Part shown: positions 12,198-14,874 of the stretch, piece after piece
Layout of the letters: every line of letters starts with the position of its first letter
Numbering within the stretch: the first letter of the stretch is position 1
Assembly (NCBI GenBank): GCA_030609605.1
Contig: JAUWBY010000031.1
Location: 1-14,874 of the forward strand
Direction of reading: 5' to 3'
Length of the DNA: 14,874 nucleotides
DNA from: Candidatus Eiseniibacteriota bacterium
Lineage (GTDB): Bacteria > Joyebacterota > Joyebacteria > Joyebacterales > Joyebacteraceae
Notes under the pieces: generated by a model
Database searches by the model: none
The model's input: only the letters and a program-made list of their open reading frames with translations
What the model was told of the DNA's origin: nothing
Program-made: the position numbers and the translations under genes

Positions 12198-14874
12198 ATG
12201 ACAATAGGGGAGTTCTCCGTTAAGCAGCCCGTGTTGGTGAACCTCGTGATGATAGGGGTTCTCCTGGTAGGGCTCTATACGTTCTTCAGCATGCCTGCGG
12301 AACTCATGCCAAACGTCAGCATGGATGAAGCGGTCGTCTGGGTCGCCTATCCCGGGGTTGCGCCTCAGGAGATCGAGACTCTCGTCACCAAGCCGCTTGA
12401 GGAGGAGATCGAGAACGTAGAGGATGTGGACCACGTGGTCTCCATCTCCAGCGAGAGCCGTTGCGTGATCGGTGTCGCATTCAAGCCGGGGCTTTCGGAT
12501 GACGACTTCGACAAGCGGATTCTCGACCTCAGGTCGGCGGTGTCCGCCGCCGATGCTCGACTGCCCGACGACATCAGGGACCCTGTCGTTGTCCCCATCA
12601 AGATGGGTGAAGTCACACCCATCATGTCGATAAGTCTGGGCGGACCGGAGAGCGAGACTCTGCTTCGAGAGATCGCCGAGGATCTCCGCGAGGAGTTGCT
12701 GGATCTCAAGTACATTGCTGATGCCGATATCGTTGGAGAGCGGGAGCGCGAGATACGCGTTGAGCTCGACGCCGCGCGACTGAAGGCGTACGGCGTGCCC
12801 ATCGGCAGCGTTGTTGCTTCGCTGTCGGCCCGGAACCTGAATGTTCCCGGCGGGACGCTGGACGCAGGCGATTCCGAGTACATCGTTCGCGCGGTAGGAG
12901 AGTTCGAGTCGCTTGAGGACATCGCGAACCACGTTGTGTTCTCTGATCCGTACGGTCGTCAGATACGGATTTGCGATCTCGGCGCGGTGCGTGACACCCT
13001 TGCAGACAACCTCACGCTTGCACGGCTCAACGGGGAGCGGAGCGTCACGTTGTGGGTGATGAAAGAGGACGACGGCAGCGTCGTCAAGGTCGCGGCAAAG
13101 GCGAGGGATCTCGTGAAGGAGTTCGATTCTAGAATCACGGAGGACGTGAGCTTCGAGATCAGAAACGATACGTCGACGGTGGTGGAGGGCTCCCTCGCAG
13201 TTCTCAAGCGGAATGCGGCGTTCGGTATGCTGCTGGTCGCCTTGACACTCTTCATTTTCATTGGAGCCCGCAACGCCTTCCTCGCGTGTATCGGTATCCC
13301 GTTCAGCTTCTTCGGCGCGTTCATCCTCATGAATGCCGTCGGCATGACCATCAATACGCTCTCGCTCTTCTCTCTGGTACTCGTTCTGGGGATGCTCGTG
13401 GACGACGCCATCATCGTGATCGAGAACATCTACCGGCACATGGAGATGGGCAAGTCTCCCCGGAAAGCGGCCATCATCGGAGTTCAGGAAGTGCAGGCTC
13501 CAGTCACGGCCGCTGTTCTGACCACCGTCGCAGCATTCCTCCCGCTTCTGCTCATGAGCGGAACTTGGGGCAAGTTCATGGCGGTGATTCCGAAGACCGT
13601 CACATTCGCACTTCTCGTCTCACTGATCGAGGCTCTGTTTATCCTACCATCGCACATGGCGGACTTCAGTCGCGTCTCCCGCAAGCAAAACACGTATCAC
13701 CCGTTGTTCCTGACGCTCACGCGGAGATACGAGGTGGCGCTGAGGCGCGTTCTCCGCAGGCGCTATCTCGCCGTTCTTGCCATCATCGTCCTGGCCGTGA
13801 TATCCATCGGCCTTGCGACCACACTCGATATCAGGCTTTTCGAGGACGAGGACCTCGACCAGATTGAGGTCAGAGCTCAGACAAAGATAGGGATGCGGCT
13901 CGAGGACACCGACGTCATCGCCAGGAAGCTGGAGGCGATAGCCGCCTCCCTTCCTGCAGACGAACTTGAGGCAGTCGTCACGCGTGTCGGCTTCATGATC
14001 GTGAACTACCGGGGAGAGCTGGCGTCCAACAACGTGCAGATCAATATCGACCTTGTCGACTCGGACTCGCGCCGGCGCTCGGACACTGAGATCATAGATG
14101 CTCTCAGGGAGGAGATGTCGGAGATTCCCGGTCTCACGTGGCTCTCGCTGTCGAGACCGGTGCACGGCCCACCGACCGGCATGCCGGTCGAGGTCCGCGT
14201 CAAGGGCGACGATCTCGAGACCCTCAAGGCGATCGCAGGACAGATCAGGGCGAAGCTCGCGGAGTTTCCTGGTGTCGTCGACATAGATGACAACGCCACG
14301 CCGGGGAAGTCCGAACTCAGGGTCACAGTGGATCAGGAGCGCGCATCGCTCTACGGGCTTACGGTCACAGATATCGCCTCGGCGCTGAGGATCGGCTTCG
14401 AGGGCGTGGAGGCGACGAAGTACAGAGGCGGGGGCGGAGATGAAATCGACGTGGTTGTTCGGCTGAGGGAGCAGGACCGGGTTGACGTGGACGACCTGAA
14501 GAGGCTTCCGATTGCGACCAACGCCGGAGTCACCATACCGCTCAGCAATGTCGCTCGGCTCACGATCAACGAGGCTCAGGCCGAACTGCACCGTAGAAAC
14601 GGGGAACGGGTCGTCACTGTCACGGCCGGAGTGGAGGAGAACACGACTTCGACCGAAGTGAACCGGTTCCTACAACGCGAGTTCTCTGATATCTCCGCTG
14701 TGTATCCGGGCTATCGGTTGGACTTCGGAGGCGAGTTCCAAGCGACGCAGGAATCATTCTCGTCGCTGTTCCTGGCGTTTCTGGTTGCGATCCTTCTCAT
14801 CTACGCGATTCTGGGCACGGAATTCCAATCATTCATCCAGCCGCTTGTCATCATGTTCACAGTTCCCTTCGCCT
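12198..14874 (+). CDS. RND efflux inner-membrane permease (AcrB family), 3'-truncated
   Basis: The frame runs from ATG 12198 (AGGGGA at 12185-12190, 7-nt spacer) to the window end without a stop: 892 residues of an expected 1,000 or more. The N terminus 'MTIGEFSVKQPVLVNLVMIG' is the first transmembrane helix, followed by the periplasmic porter domain ('YPGVAPQEIETLVTKPLEEE'), transmembrane helices 2-6, a second porter half and the start of helix 8 ('LFLAFLVAILLIYAILGTEF'). Helix 4 holds the proton-relay pair D402-D403 ('LGMLVDDAIIVIENIYRH'), equivalent to AcrB D407/D408. The matching lysine in helix 10 lies beyond the window. With the upstream channel and adaptor genes it forms a proton-driven tripartite pump. 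It is closer to the drug/lipid-type (HAE) branch than to heavy-metal pumps by general appearance, but the substrate is unknown. No regulator gene is adjacent in the window. Confidence 0.95.
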   Translation, partial: MTIGEFSVKQPVLVNLVMIGVLLVGLYTFFSMPAELMPNVSMDEAVVWVAYPGVAPQEIETLVTKPLEEEIENVEDVDHVVSISSESRCVIGVAFKPGLSDDDFDKRILDLRSAVSAADARLPDDIRDPVVVPIKMGEVTPIMSISLGGPESETLLREIAEDLREELLDLKYIADADIVGEREREIRVELDAARLKAYGVPIGSVVASLSARNLNVPGGTLDAGDSEYIVRAVGEFESLEDIANHVVFSDPYGRQIRICDLGAVRDTLADNLTLARLNGERSVTLWVMKEDDGSVVKVAAKARDLVKEFDSRITEDVSFEIRNDTSTVVEGSLAVLKRNAAFGMLLVALTLFIFIGARNAFLACIGIPFSFFGAFILMNAVGMTINTLSLFSLVLVLGMLVDDAIIVIENIYRHMEMGKSPRKAAIIGVQEVQAPVTAAVLTTVAAFLPLLLMSGTWGKFMAVIPKTVTFALLVSLIEALFILPSHMADFSRVSRKQNTYHPLFLTLTRRYEVALRRVLRRRYLAVLAIIVLAVISIGLATTLDIRLFEDEDLDQIEVRAQTKIGMRLEDTDVIARKLEAIAASLPADELEAVVTRVGFMIVNYRGELASNNVQINIDLVDSDSRRRSDTEIIDALREEMSEIPGLTWLSLSRPVHGPPTGMPVEVRVKGDDLETLKAIAGQIRAKLAEFPGVVDIDDNATPGKSELRVTVDQERASLYGLTVTDIASALRIGFEGVEATKYRGGGGDEIDVVVRLREQDRVDVDDLKRLPIATNAGVTIPLSNVARLTINEAQAELHRRNGERVVTVTAGVEENTTSTEVNRFLQREFSDISAVYPGYRLDFGGEFQATQESFSSLFLAFLVAILLIYAILGTEFQSFIQPLVIMFTVPFA

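Noticed and set aside
12183..13439. 418-aa open frame on the minus strand
   Set aside because: It lies antisense to the RND permease gene, is His/Arg/Glu-rich without any domain, and arises from codon bias in a GC-rich gene.
13644..14591. 315-aa open frame on the minus strand
   Set aside because: Antisense shadow of the RND permease second porter domain.

Overview
The window is a GC-rich bacterial chromosome segment (GC-richness judged by eye, not computed) with two truncated genes at its ends and seven complete genes between them. The leftmost protein ends in a FlgD-type Ig-like 'QNAPNPFNP...' domain. A carbohydrate-binding-9-like/DUF5916 outer-membrane protein also occurs. Signal peptides, a lipoprotein box and a tripartite envelope pump show a diderm cell. 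Together these suggest an FCB-group bacterium, such as the Eisenbacteria/Krumholzibacteriota type of uncultured lineage. The assignment is an inference from domain content; no rRNA or other taxonomic marker is present.

Layout, left to right. (1) 1-906, +: the 3' end of a secreted or surface protein, followed by a small hairpin and a clear intrinsic terminator. (2) 1196-2923 and 2920-3504, +: a GT-C-type polytopic glycosyltransferase-like protein and a PAP2 lipid phosphatase, joined by an ATGA overlap behind a good sigma70-like promoter at 1067-1095. (3) 3600-6200, -: a convergent two-domain M16 zinc peptidase with its own promoter at 6341-6370. Its probable terminator lies inside the end of the PAP2 gene. 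A 25-bp-period repeat sits in the gap between the two genes. (4) 6586-14874, +: a run of five closely spaced genes, namely an inositol-monophosphatase-family enzyme, a DUF5916 outer-membrane protein (TTG start overlapping the previous stop), a TolC-family outer-membrane factor, a lipoprotein membrane-fusion protein and an RND inner-membrane permease cut by the window end.

The last three genes form a complete tripartite RND efflux pump: outer-membrane channel, periplasmic adaptor and proton-driven permease. The adaptor start overlaps the channel stop and the permease begins 20 nt after the adaptor. The GT-C/PAP2 pair fits lipid-carrier-linked glycan transfer with phosphatase action on the spent carrier, but the substrate cannot be read from the sequence. 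The M16 peptidase is probably exported and degrades or processes peptides in the envelope.

I saw no tRNA, rRNA, insertion sequence, CRISPR array, prophage or defence system. Most of the window is ordinary envelope biology. The points most worth a second look are the DUF5916 gene placed between IMPase and the efflux genes, the tandem 25-bp repeat between the convergent genes, the substituted glutamate in the M16 zinc-site helix, and a run of eight G in the TolC-family gene.
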